A DNA stretch of 26,611 nucleotides from Microbacterium imperiale (GTDB lineage Bacteria > Actinomycetota > Actinomycetes > Actinomycetales > Microbacteriaceae): NCBI RefSeq assembly GCF_017876655.1, contig NZ_JAGIOK010000002.1:1-26611 (forward strand), in the 5' to 3' direction. A program made the position numbers and the translations under genes. Below, piece by piece: positions 14,158-19,652 of the stretch (the stretch's first letter is position 1; each line of letters begins with the position of its first letter). Under the pieces are notes generated by a model. It did no database searches and was not told where the DNA came from. It saw only the letters and a program-made list of their open reading frames with translations.

Positions 14158-14565
14158 TTAGCTGGCGAGTTGCTGCACTCGCTGGTAGCTCACACCGATG
14201 ACGGCCGCTGCGGCTTCGAGGGGGTATCCCTGTTCCCGGAGCGCGTGCGCGGCCTCTCGGCGCAGCTGCGCCCCGCGAGCACGGGCAGCGTTGCCCTCTT
14301 CCTCGGCTTTATCGCTGGCGCGCACGAGTTCCACGATCTCATCGGGTGCCGCGACGGTGATCTCGACGGCCACCTGGTCGGGCTCGACGTCGAGCCAGGC
14401 GGATGCCAGATCGCTTGCGGCGCGGCGGATGCCGCGGAAGGTCGTTGCCGAGCCGGTCGCGACGATCGTTGCGCCGCTGGGGCTGCTCGATGTCAGTTCG
14501 GGGATCTCGACCGTCCACGACCCGTCCGGGTCCATGTGTGCGTGCGCCGTGAGCGTGCGGGTCAT
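14158..14565 (-). CDS. hicB: HicB-like antitoxin, third gene of the hicA operon
   Basis: A 135-residue protein with a HicB-type N-terminal domain: TAHAHMDPDGSWTVEIPEL, then ATTFRGIRRAASDLASAWLD. Its C-terminus is a helix-turn-helix (GYPLEAAAAVIGVSYQRVQQ). HicB proteins bind and inhibit HicA and repress the operon. ATG at 14563-14565 is chosen over 14694 because AAGGAA sits eight bases upstream (minus strand). The middle carries an unusual charged helix (VRASDKAEEEGNAARARGAQ) linking the two domains. It is separated from hicA by another small gene, an atypical arrangement. Confidence 0.78.
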   Translation of the reverse strand: MTRTLTAHAHMDPDGSWTVEIPELTSSSPSGATIVATGSATTFRGIRRAASDLASAWLDVEPDQVAVEITVAAPDEIVELVRASDKAEEEGNAARARGAQLRREAAHALREQGYPLEAAAAVIGVSYQRVQQLAS

Positions 14566-14578
14566 TGGCGTTTCCTTC

Positions 14579-14791
14579 CTAGTTCTCGGGTGCTGCTGCA
14601 TCTTCGAGCGCGACCGATTCGAATCGGCCGCGGACTCGCGTGGCCATCTTCTCGGCTCGGCGCCGGTCACTGTAAGCGTCCGCGTTCCGCTCATCGAGGG
14701 TCAGCGCGTAATGGGTGCGGAGGTCGGCGCTGACCTCCGTGTGGAGGTAGCCGGTTTCACCCTTGTGGGTGACGAGAATTCGCGTGCTCAC
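14579..14791 (-). CDS. Small unknown protein between hicA and hicB
   Basis: A 70-residue soluble, charged protein (TRILVTHKGETGYLHTEVSA, DLRTHYALTLDERNADAYSD, then a basic helix and an acidic tail). No family recognised. It starts at GTG 14789-14791, with AGGAG nine bases upstream lying inside the 3' end of the hicA region. It ends 13 bases before hicB and runs in the same direction, so the three genes are an operon. It may be a second partner of the toxin or an unrelated insertion; sequence alone does not decide. Confidence 0.65.
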   Translation of the reverse strand: MSTRILVTHKGETGYLHTEVSADLRTHYALTLDERNADAYSDRRRAEKMATRVRGRFESVALEDAAAPEN

Positions 14792-14806
14792 CGGGTCCGT
14801 CTCCTC

Positions 14807-15016
14807 TCAGTTCCAGCTGCTCGGGGTGTTCGTGAATGCGGTCTGCACCTGACGGACGATGCCGGCCTTCACGATGCCGCTATGCACGGGGATGGAGAGA
14901 GTCTGGCTACGATCGGCGGGTTGCCAGATGTGGTGACTCCCCCGCGTGCGCGTGTTCTCCCAGCCCTGCGACCGCAGGAAGCGGCTCACGTCTCGGTAGT
15001 TCTGCGGCTTCGTCAT
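14807..15016 (-). CDS. hicA: HicA-like mRNA interferase toxin
   Basis: A 69-residue protein with the HicA (YcfA) double-stranded-RNA-binding-like fold. NYRDVSRFLRSQGWENTRTR is followed by GSHHIWQ, whose histidine is the catalytic position in this family, and by SIPVHSGIVKAGIVRQVQTA. It should cut mRNA when free of HicB. ATG at 15014-15016 lies exactly six bases after TAGAAT (minus strand, 15023-15028), so the mRNA is leaderless. The promoter shares an 18-of-20 match with that of nrdH. The toxin gene comes first in the operon, the usual hicAB order. Confidence 0.85.
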   Translation of the reverse strand: MTKPQNYRDVSRFLRSQGWENTRTRGSHHIWQPADRSQTLSIPVHSGIVKAGIVRQVQTAFTNTPSSWN

Positions 15017-15022
15017 AACTAT

Positions 15023-15052
15023 ATTCTATCCCGACTTGTACTGTCCATGCAA
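15023..15052 (-). promoter_or_regulatory. hicA promoter
   Basis: Minus-strand TTGCAT (near 15047-15052) and TAGAAT (15023-15028) with an 18-base spacer, six bases before the hicA ATG. The segment 15023-15042 matches 16031-16050 in front of nrdH at 18 of 20 positions (minus-strand pattern AGTACAAGKCGGGRTAGAAT). Confidence 0.65.
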
Positions 15053-15071
15053 CCCCGCATTGTGCTTTTTC

Positions 15072-15089
15072 TTGACACCTAGGTGTCAA
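15072..15089. promoter_or_regulatory. Perfect 18-bp palindrome upstream of the hicA promoter
   Basis: TTGACACCTAGGTGTCAA is its own reverse complement and carries a TTGACA -35 hexamer on each strand. It lies about 20 bases upstream of the hicA -35 box and 40 bases after the end of the metallopeptidase gene. The size and symmetry fit a dimeric regulator of MarR, PadR or TetR type. As a terminator it is unconvincing because no T tract follows on the minus strand. Confidence 0.6.
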
Positions 15090-15100
15090 CTGGGCGGCTG

Positions 15101-15120
15101 GGGGTATTTGGTCGCGCCCC
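15101..15120 (-). repeat. Solitary iteron-like sequence
   Basis: The minus strand here reads GGGGCGCGACCAAATACCCC. It matches the origin iteron (GGCGCGACCAAAGTACC) over 12 consecutive bases and again after a one-base deletion. It lies 2.5 kb from the iteron cluster, in the gap between the metallopeptidase and hicA genes. Confidence 0.4.
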
Positions 15121-15128
15121 CGTGCTGG

Positions 15129-15755
15129 TTATGCGGCTTCGGCCTCGAACTCGTCTCCGCAGATTCCGCAGAGGATGGGGCCGGCGTCGAGGACGGCGAG
15201 GGAGGCGCGGATCTTGCGGCCGCAGCTGCACACGGCGGCTTTGCCGTTGTTGGTCTTGGCGCGTCCTCCCCCGCCGATGATCTCGGCGCGGCGGTGTGCG
15301 GTGATCGCGGCATCGAGACGGCGGATCTCGGCGGCGTAGCGGGCGGCCGTGGCGTCGGGAACGGTGGTGGTGCTCCACCCGATCGAGGGGTCGTGTTCGA
15401 GGGCGAGTCCGAAGCTCTCGGCAATCTCCTTGAACCGCTTGTTGTGGTAGCGGCCCTGCCGGCTGGTGTCCTGGATACCGCGGGCTGCGGCGGCGGCGTG
15501 GGCGGCCTCGTGCACGAGCGTTCCGAGGGTGCCCACACCCCCACGCGCGAGCCCTTCCCCGCCGATGAAAAGCTCGTGGATGGCAGCCTCTCCGCGCACC
15601 CACCGATCGGCGGCAAAGTGGCCGAGCTTCATGCCTCGGGGGCTGGTGCCGGATGCGAGGGTGACAACGACCTCGGGAACGTCGCCGTGGCGGCGCTGGA
15701 TCGCGCTCCATGTCTGCTCGATGGCCTTAACGAGGGGGCTGCTGACGTTTCCCAT
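15129..15755 (-). CDS. SprT-like zinc metallopeptidase-like protein
   Basis: A 208-residue protein. The HExxH zinc motif is HEAAH at residues 82-86 (TLVHEAAHAAAAARGIQDTS). It is followed by GRYHNKRFKEIAESFGL, which supplies a third candidate ligand (H104), as in SprT-like peptidases. The C-terminus holds a zinc-ribbon-like set C176xC178 and C196xxC199 (VCSCGRKI, ILCGICGDEF). SprT/SPRTN relatives process DNA-protein crosslinks; plasmid members have no assigned substrate. ATG at 15753-15755 overlaps the nrdH stop by one base (TGATG), so translation is coupled. Work on DNA-bound proteins during transfer, for example relaxase-DNA adducts, is an attractive guess only. Confidence 0.72.
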   Translation of the reverse strand: MGNVSSPLVKAIEQTWSAIQRRHGDVPEVVVTLASGTSPRGMKLGHFAADRWVRGEAAIHELFIGGEGLARGGVGTLGTLVHEAAHAAAAARGIQDTSRQGRYHNKRFKEIAESFGLALEHDPSIGWSTTTVPDATAARYAAEIRRLDAAITAHRRAEIIGGGGRAKTNNGKAAVCSCGRKIRASLAVLDAGPILCGICGDEFEAEAA

Positions 15756-16024
15756 CACTTCACCCCCGCGGCCGCGATGCGGTCGATGCAGTCGGGGCGG
15801 AACCCGCTCCAGTGGTCGTGCTCGTCGACGACGACGATCGGGGCCTGCATGTAGGTGGGGTCGAGATCCTTCACGTACTCCAGGGCGTTGTCGTCCCGAG
15901 ACAGGTCCACGACGGTGTAGCTGATCCCCTTGGCCTCGAGTGCTCGATAGGTTGCGTTGCACTGAACGCAGCTGGGCTTGCTGTAAACGGTGACCGTTCC
16001 GCGGGTTTCCTGCGCCTCATCCAT
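15755..16024 (-). CDS. nrdH: NrdH-like glutaredoxin/thioredoxin-fold redox protein
   Basis: An 89-residue thioredoxin-fold protein with a redox pair C19-V-Q-C22 (YSKPSCVQCNAT). It has the cis-proline strand YMQAPIVVV and the NrdH signature WSGFRPDCIDRI. NrdH passes electrons to class Ib ribonucleotide reductase, but no nrdE/nrdF genes are on this plasmid, so it would serve a host enzyme or a general thiol reductase role. Start ATG at 16022-16024 lies six bases after TAGAAT (minus strand, 16031-16036), giving a leaderless mRNA. It is cotranscribed with the metallopeptidase gene. Confidence 0.88.
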   Translation of the reverse strand: MDEAQETRGTVTVYSKPSCVQCNATYRALEAKGISYTVVDLSRDDNALEYVKDLDPTYMQAPIVVVDEHDHWSGFRPDCIDRIAAAGVK

Positions 16025-16030
16025 GCTTTA

Positions 16031-16060
16031 ATTCTACCCCGCCTTGTACTCGTTGCACAA
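16031..16060 (-). promoter_or_regulatory. nrdH promoter
   Basis: Minus-strand TTGTGC, an 18-base spacer and TAGAAT, six bases before ATG. It shares the extended motif AGTACAAGKCGGGRTAGAAT with the hicA promoter. The downstream base between -10 and start differs, so the likeness is specific to the promoter or operator. Confidence 0.65.
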
Positions 16061-16367
16061 CCCTGGATAGAAGTTTTCGGGCCGTGTTTTCTGTGGGTCG
16101 TGAGCGCCGGGGCTGCTGGGAGTTCGGAAGGGCTGGGTATCCCCGCGTTTCCCAGGGTTCGCGCCCTCCTGACCGTCACCGCATGCAGGGTCGTTCCGGC
16201 GGGCTCGGGGCGGGCGCTGCCGGAGTGGCTGGGCACCCGCCTTCGTCGTCACACGTTCCCCTCTCCCCCACTTCCCCGTATTCAGCCGAAAAGGCCGGCC
16301 CCGTGTGGGACCGGCCTATATCACGGGCTATCGCGTGATATCACCTGATAGCGACTGCTATCACCTG
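16061..16367. other. Non-coding stretch before the parAB 3' end
   Basis: About 300 bases between the nrdH promoter and the parB stop. No frame here has protein-like composition or a start with support. It contains the parAB terminator (16292-16317) and the first group of TATCANNTGATA sites (16317-16372). Bases 16061-16290 show nothing I can name. Confidence 0.5.
16292..16317 (-). terminator. Terminator of the parA-parB operon
   Basis: AGGCCGG-C-CCC and GGG-A-CCGGCCT pair as an 11-base stem interrupted by one mismatch around a four-base loop. On the minus strand the hairpin is followed directly by TTTTC, the layout of an intrinsic terminator for genes read in that direction. Confidence 0.72.
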
Positions 16368-16372
16368 CTAGC
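16317..16372. repeat. Palindrome array A at the parB 3' end (parS/centromere candidate)
   Basis: Three overlapping or adjacent 16-bp sites share the core TATCANNTGATA: GCTATCGCGTGATATC (16327-16342, one core mismatch), GATATCACCTGATAGC (16337-16352, perfect core) and GCTATCACCTGCTAGC (16357-16372, one mismatch). The last overlaps the parB stop codon. Similar sites lie in the parA promoter and after repA. Confidence 0.65.
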
Positions 16373-16685
16373 GCTGGTTCATCTGCGCGAGTCCCAGGCG
16401 CAGCGCCTCGATGATGACCGTCTGGACGGTGTACCGCTCGCGGCGGTGGTAGTCGTAGATCTCGTCTCGAACGTCCTCGTAGCCTTCCCAGCGGACGAGG
16501 GTGCTCTTCGGGCCGTCTCCCCCGCTGGGCTCGGCGGCGGGCGCGGGCTTGGTGGGCTTCTTGGCTGGCGTCGGGGCCGGGGCGGCGGCGTCCGGTTCCG
16601 GGCGTGCCTCGGCTGCAGCGCCGAACGCGGCGATGGCGTCCTGGTCTGCGGCAGGTGCGTTCTTCTTGTTGCGGACGATCGCCAT
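16368..16685 (-). CDS. Small ParB/centromere-binding partner of ParA
   Basis: A 105-residue protein. The N-terminal half is basic, then Ala/Pro-rich and disordered (KKNAPAADQDAI, PAPTPAKKPTKPAPAAEPSG). The C-terminal half (STLVRWEGYEDVRDEIYDYH, RRERYTVQTVIIEALRLGLA) fits a ribbon-helix-helix or similar short DNA-binding fold. Its place after parA, with ATG overlapping the parA stop by one base (TAATG), is typical of type Ib partition systems, where a small protein binds the centromere and stimulates ParA. Direct ParB homology is not visible, so the name rests on context. Confidence 0.7.
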   Translation of the reverse strand: MAIVRNKKNAPAADQDAIAAFGAAAEARPEPDAAAPAPTPAKKPTKPAPAAEPSGGDGPKSTLVRWEGYEDVRDEIYDYHRRERYTVQTVIIEALRLGLAQMNQR

Positions 16686-17332
16686 TACGCCATCACCTCC
16701 TGAACGAGCTTGCGGAGCTCGCTCTTAGCTGCGCCCTGCGATGCGCTCTTGGAAGGCATTTCGAGGACGCCGCGGCCGTCTGCGACGGAGTCGCGGAAGA
16801 TCTTGCGGTACGCGATGACGGATCCCAGGGCGGTGAGTTCGGGGAACTCGCGCACGTACTCGCTGACGTCCTCGGTTTCGGTCTCACCGTTGTAGGTGGG
16901 TACCTGGCTGAACAGGGCGCGTGCGACCAGCTTCGGGTTGAAGTTCTTGGCGGCGGTGATGACGTCGGAAAACTCTTCGAGCGTTTCAGCGTCGAACTGG
17001 CTCGCGCGGAGGACGACGATCAGCTGATCGGCGATCGTCATCGCGGTGCGCATCTCTTCGTTGTCGTCGCCGGCGACGTCGACGAGGACGTGATCGAAGT
17101 TCTCCGAGAGATCTCTGATCGCCGCGTGCAGGTTGCCGCGCTTCTCGACGAGGGTCATGCGGGGCTCGTGGCCGGCCTCGATGCGACGGGCGTGCCACTT
17201 CGCGAGGGTCCGTTGCTTATCGGCGTCGATGAACAGCACCCGTGCGCCTCCGGCTGCCAGTGCGACGCCGAGGTTCAACGCCACAGTGCTTTTGCCGGGA
17301 CCGCCTTTGGTGCCCCCGAACAGAATGATCAT
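16685..17332 (-). CDS. parA: ParA-family partition ATPase
   Basis: A 215-residue protein of the small (type Ib) ParA class. It has a deviant Walker A KGGPGKST at residues 9-16, with the signature lysine K9, then FIDADKQRTLAKW and the Walker B-like strand DHVLVDVAGDD. ParA forms ATP-dependent gradients on the nucleoid that position plasmids. There is no N-terminal helix-turn-helix, as expected for the short class, where the partner protein does the repression. ATG at 17330-17332 follows a perfect AAGGAGG at optimal distance, unlike the leaderless genes elsewhere on this plasmid. Confidence 0.95.
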   Translation of the reverse strand: MIILFGGTKGGPGKSTVALNLGVALAAGGARVLFIDADKQRTLAKWHARRIEAGHEPRMTLVEKRGNLHAAIRDLSENFDHVLVDVAGDDNEEMRTAMTIADQLIVVLRASQFDAETLEEFSDVITAAKNFNPKLVARALFSQVPTYNGETETEDVSEYVREFPELTALGSVIAYRKIFRDSVADGRGVLEMPSKSASQGAAKSELRKLVQEVMA

Positions 17333-17343
17333 GCGTCCTCCTT

Positions 17344-17399
17344 GCTATCAAGTGATATCTGACGCTAGCACTCGCTATCAGGTGATATCAACTGCTATC
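17344..17399 (-). promoter_or_regulatory. parA promoter with two palindromic operators (array B)
   Basis: GCTATCAAGTGATATC (17344-17359) and GCTATCAGGTGATATC (17374-17389) both have perfect TATCANNTGATA cores, spaced 30 bp apart, about three DNA turns. A third half-site, GCTATCGATC, follows at 17394. Minus-strand TTGATA (17386-17391) and TAGCGT (17362-17367) with an 18-base spacer look like the promoter; the palindromes overlap its -35 box and lie just after the -10. This is the expected layout for partition-operon autoregulation and for a type Ib centromere. Confidence 0.7.
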
Positions 17400-17662
17400 G
17401 ATCGTGACGGGTTGTCTCGTCTGCGCGCCTGCCTGGCGAGGGCGCTTCTTTCCCGGAGCGCAGCGGAGGGAAAGAAGCGGCAACCCTCGATGCCGGAGCC
17501 ATGGAGCGCGATCCTGCCGACGTGCTCTCAGCCCGGGGCGCGGTTGGGTTGTCCCCAACTCCACAACGAAACGGTCGCTGATTACAGGAAAGATCTACAG
17601 GAAGAACTATTACTGGCAGACCCGACCTTGCCCTACTCCCGACAGGGATCGCGGGGGCATGG

Positions 17663-17810
17663 GCGCGACCAAAGTACCGTGAGCCCCGCGACAGAAGTAC
17701 CGTGGACAGATCAGGGCGCGACCAAAGTACCGTGCGTTCTGCCTCGTGATTCCGCGGGTCTTGGCTCAGGCGCGACCAAAGTACCGTGCGCGACAGAAGT
17801 ACCGTGGACA
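17663..17810 (+). repeat. Iteron cluster upstream of repA (five copies)
   Basis: Five direct copies of a 19-base unit GCGCGACMRAAGTACCGTG. Type one, GCGCGACCAAAGTACCGTG, is at 17663-17681, 17716-17734 and 17770-17788. Type two has ACAGAAGTACCGTGGACA and is at 17687-17708 and 17788-17810. The GTACCGTG cores start at 17674, 17697, 17727, 17781 and 17799. The intervals (23, 30, 54, 18) are uneven, so the array is not a perfect tandem. They are the likely RepA binding sites. Confidence 0.85.
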
Positions 17811-17827
17811 ACTCCTCACGGCCGAGG

Positions 17828-17836
17828 TTGTGCACA
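17828..17836 (+). promoter_or_regulatory. DnaA-box-like nonamer
   Basis: TTGTGCACA differs at one position from the actinobacterial consensus TTGTCCACA and lies 18 bases after the last iteron. A second near match, TTGTCCCCA, is at 17549-17557 on the other side of the cluster. Confidence 0.5.
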
Positions 17837-18016
17837 GGCGACTCAGCGCGGCGGGTGCGTCCCGGGGGAGCGGGGCGCTCGTGTAGTGTGCGAACCACTG
17901 TGGCGGCCCCGATATGGCGCCAGCCCCGAGCGCGGGAACGCTCAGGGCTGACTTCCCGGGCCCGTCAGAAGAGAAGAGAACGTGAATCCACACCCACTTC
18001 TGAGAGGGGCTGGGCG

Positions 18017-19003
18017 ATGTCCAGTGTAGAGAAGAAGACCACCCGCCAGACGGCCTCGCCGCTGCTGCCGACGATCCCCTCGGATCGCCTCGCGCAAGCC
18101 GAGTACGCCGCCGTCATCGGCGAGGACGAAGCCAACGACGCCGGTTACCTCGGGTTCACCGGCCGCGTGTTCACGCAGACCTGCCTGCCCTATCGCGATC
18201 CAATGGCCGCGAACCCGCACCTGCGGGCCTGGGAGCGCCGCAACGGCTCGATGAACCTCGCGGTGGAGCCCGCTCGCATCGTCGACCCGGAGACGGGCAC
18301 GGCGGCGTACAAGATGCCCTTCGGCAAGTACCCGCGCCTGATCCTGCCATGGCTCACGACTCAGATCGTCCGCCGTCAAAGCGACCGTGAAGCGGACGGC
18401 CGGCTGCAGCTGGAATTCTCGGCATCGCTGCCGAAGTTCCTGCAAGACCTCGGGCAAGCCTGGGGCGGCCGGCAGGGCAAGCTGGTCATGGACCAGGTGC
18501 CGCGATTGTTCGGCGCGCGGATCTCGGTCACGGAGACGGCCCAGGCCGGCGGCGGCCGCGGTGTACGAACGAGCGAGTACACGATCGCCCGCGGCTACCA
18601 GCTGTGGTGGGACGCGGCGGGGGACATGGCCGCTGATGGGCTGTGGGGCAACTCGGTGGTGCTCTCTGCCGAGTTCGTCCAGGACATCCTGGACACCCCG
18701 ATTCCCGTCGACCTCCGCTCGGTCGCGCTGATGTCGAAGCACGGCCCGATGGCGATGGATATCCTCGCCTGGTTGAACTACCGGCTCCCGAGCGCCAAGC
18801 GCCCGAGCCTCATCACCTGGGCGCAGCTGCACGCACAGTTCGGAGCACAGTACGACCGGCTGCGTGACTTCAAAGCGGCGTTCGTGGGCAAGCTGCCGGC
18901 GGTGCACTCGGTGTACCGGGATGCTCGATTCGACGTCGAGGACGAGGGGCTACGGATCTTCCCGTCGCCGCCGGCTGTGCAGCGCTCCCCGCTCAACGGT
19001 TGA
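18017..19003 (+). CDS. repA: RepA-family replication initiator
   Basis: A 328-residue protein of the plasmid RepA type (RepA_C-like). The core (residues about 99-175) reads KMPFGKYPRLILPWLTTQIV, then LEFSASLPKFLQDLGQAWGG and RQGKLVMDQVPRLFGARISV. That is the family pattern of a wing region followed by a DNA-contacting domain. Such proteins bind iterons and open the origin for theta replication. ATG at 18017 has AGAGGGG a few bases upstream. The frame is open far upstream (to 17786), but that part crosses iterons and has non-protein-like composition. It ends just before a 42-bp palindrome that could terminate the transcript. Confidence 0.92.
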   Translation: MSSVEKKTTRQTASPLLPTIPSDRLAQAEYAAVIGEDEANDAGYLGFTGRVFTQTCLPYRDPMAANPHLRAWERRNGSMNLAVEPARIVDPETGTAAYKMPFGKYPRLILPWLTTQIVRRQSDREADGRLQLEFSASLPKFLQDLGQAWGGRQGKLVMDQVPRLFGARISVTETAQAGGGRGVRTSEYTIARGYQLWWDAAGDMAADGLWGNSVVLSAEFVQDILDTPIPVDLRSVALMSKHGPMAMDILAWLNYRLPSAKRPSLITWAQLHAQFGAQYDRLRDFKAAFVGKLPAVHSVYRDARFDVEDEGLRIFPSPPAVQRSPLNG

Positions 19004-19008
19004 TAGCA

Positions 19009-19050
19009 CTAGATAGCTCCCGATATCACTTGATATCGGGAGCTATCTAG
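19009..19050. repeat. 42-bp perfect palindrome after repA (array C, terminator or centromere site)
   Basis: CTAGATAGCTCCCGATATCA at 19009-19028 and its exact reverse complement at 19031-19050 are separated by two bases. The centre is the same TATCANNTGATA core as in the parA promoter. A degenerate copy, GATAGCACTAGATAGC (19002-19017), runs into it. It could end repA transcription and also bind the protein that recognises the other copies. Confidence 0.82.
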
Positions 19051-19328
19051 TTTCGGAAGTCAGCGGCGTGACGTCATCCAAATGGATGAAACCGGGGCGG
19101 TGCGTGCACGTCGCCCAAGCGGACGCCGACGGAGCGGCGCAGTGCCCTTTACGGCGTTGCACGCCGCTCCGGGAGCGTCAAGGGCGCTTCGCGGTTCCTG
19201 GCGGAACCCGGCCTGCGGTCGGCCCTTGACCCACCCTCCACGGCGTGCAAGGCGGCAGATATCAGCCGATGGCGAGCCATCGACTGACGTCGAAAGCAGA
19301 GAAAGGGTGGTCCGAGGTGGGGGAGAGA
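19051..19328. other. Non-coding region with TCATCCA palindrome and nested inverted repeats
   Basis: No convincing gene between the repA palindrome and the regulator gene. TCATCCA-AA-TGGATGA (19074-19089) is a 7-2-7 palindrome of operator type. The rest is dominated by the nested repeat element at 19157-19250. Frames that cross the region on both strands are Arg/Pro-rich shadows. Confidence 0.55.
19157..19250. repeat. Nested three-level inverted-repeat element
   Basis: Outer arms TTGCACGCCG (19157-19166) and CGGCGTGCAA (19241-19250), middle arms GTCAAGGGC (19177-19185) and GCCCTTGAC (19222-19230), and inner arms GGTTCC (19193-19198) and GGAACC (19203-19208) all pair perfectly. The outer and middle stems are separated by exactly 10 bases on each side. 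This can fold into one long bulged hairpin as RNA or single-stranded DNA. Extra local stems (CGGCG/CGCCG at 19152-19166, GCTCC/GGAGC at 19166-19176) offer alternatives. Confidence 0.75.
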
Positions 19329-19652
19329 TCAATCACCGAGGTTGGCGAAGTGGGCCATGAGGGCGGCGACGTCATCGTGCAGCCGCTTGCGATCGATCGT
19401 GTACATGATGGGCGCGCCGCGGCGCCCGCCTTCATCGCTGGCGACGAGGTAGCCGAAGCGCTGCAGATCGTTGGTGATCACGCTGGTGCTGCCGAACGGG
19501 ATCGAGGTGCCGGCCGCGAGTTGCTGGCGGCTCGCGGTGCGGTGGGCCGAGAAGAACAGCAGCGCCTCTACGCGGTTGTTCGATCCGAGCGCGTCGAGCA
19601 CGTTGCGGACGCGCTCAGGCATCTCGGAGGAGAACTCGTGACGGGAGGGCAC
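19329..19652 (-). CDS. Winged helix-turn-helix regulator, copy 2, facing the conjugation operon
   Basis: A 107-residue paralogue of the 12502-12819 regulator. It contains RVEALLFFSAHRTASRQQLA, a recognition-helix region FGSTSVITNDLQRFGYLVAS, a wing (EGGRRGAPIMYTID) and a C-terminal helix. GTG at 19650-19652 is chosen as start because TTGGCACAATGG lies before it at the same distance as before the copy 1 ATG (CACAAT then six bases). A longer start would begin upstream of this promoter. It is divergent from the conjugation operon, whose promoter is about 40 bases away, so it is the obvious candidate repressor of transfer genes. Confidence 0.76.
   Translation of the reverse strand: MPSRHEFSSEMPERVRNVLDALGSNNRVEALLFFSAHRTASRQQLAAGTSIPFGSTSVITNDLQRFGYLVASDEGGRRGAPIMYTIDRKRLHDDVAALMAHFANLGD

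Larger units (their letters stand above)
17400..18016. other. Candidate replication origin
   Basis: About 600 bases without a credible gene; the open frames here have shadow-like composition and run through repeats. It holds a relatively AT-rich stretch (about 17565-17620), five iterons (17663-17810), DnaA-box-like TTGTCCCCA (17549-17557) and TTGTGCACA (17828-17836), and the repA leader. A GAGCG/CGCTC inverted repeat (17869-17881) and TAGTGT (17884-17889) may be part of the repA promoter. Together this matches an iteron-type theta origin next to its initiator gene. Confidence 0.72.

Noticed and set aside
15072..15089. Palindrome as terminator of the metallopeptidase operon
   Set aside because: On the minus strand it is followed by GAAAAAG, not T residues; an operator is more likely.
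17133..17951. Open frames crossing the iteron region on both strands
   Set aside because: They run through repeats and the parA promoter, have low-complexity translations and no start signals; the region reads as a replication origin.
19082..19360. Possible 92-residue gene after repA
   Set aside because: The Arg/Pro-rich translation overlaps the nested inverted repeats and the end of the regulator gene, with no ribosome site.
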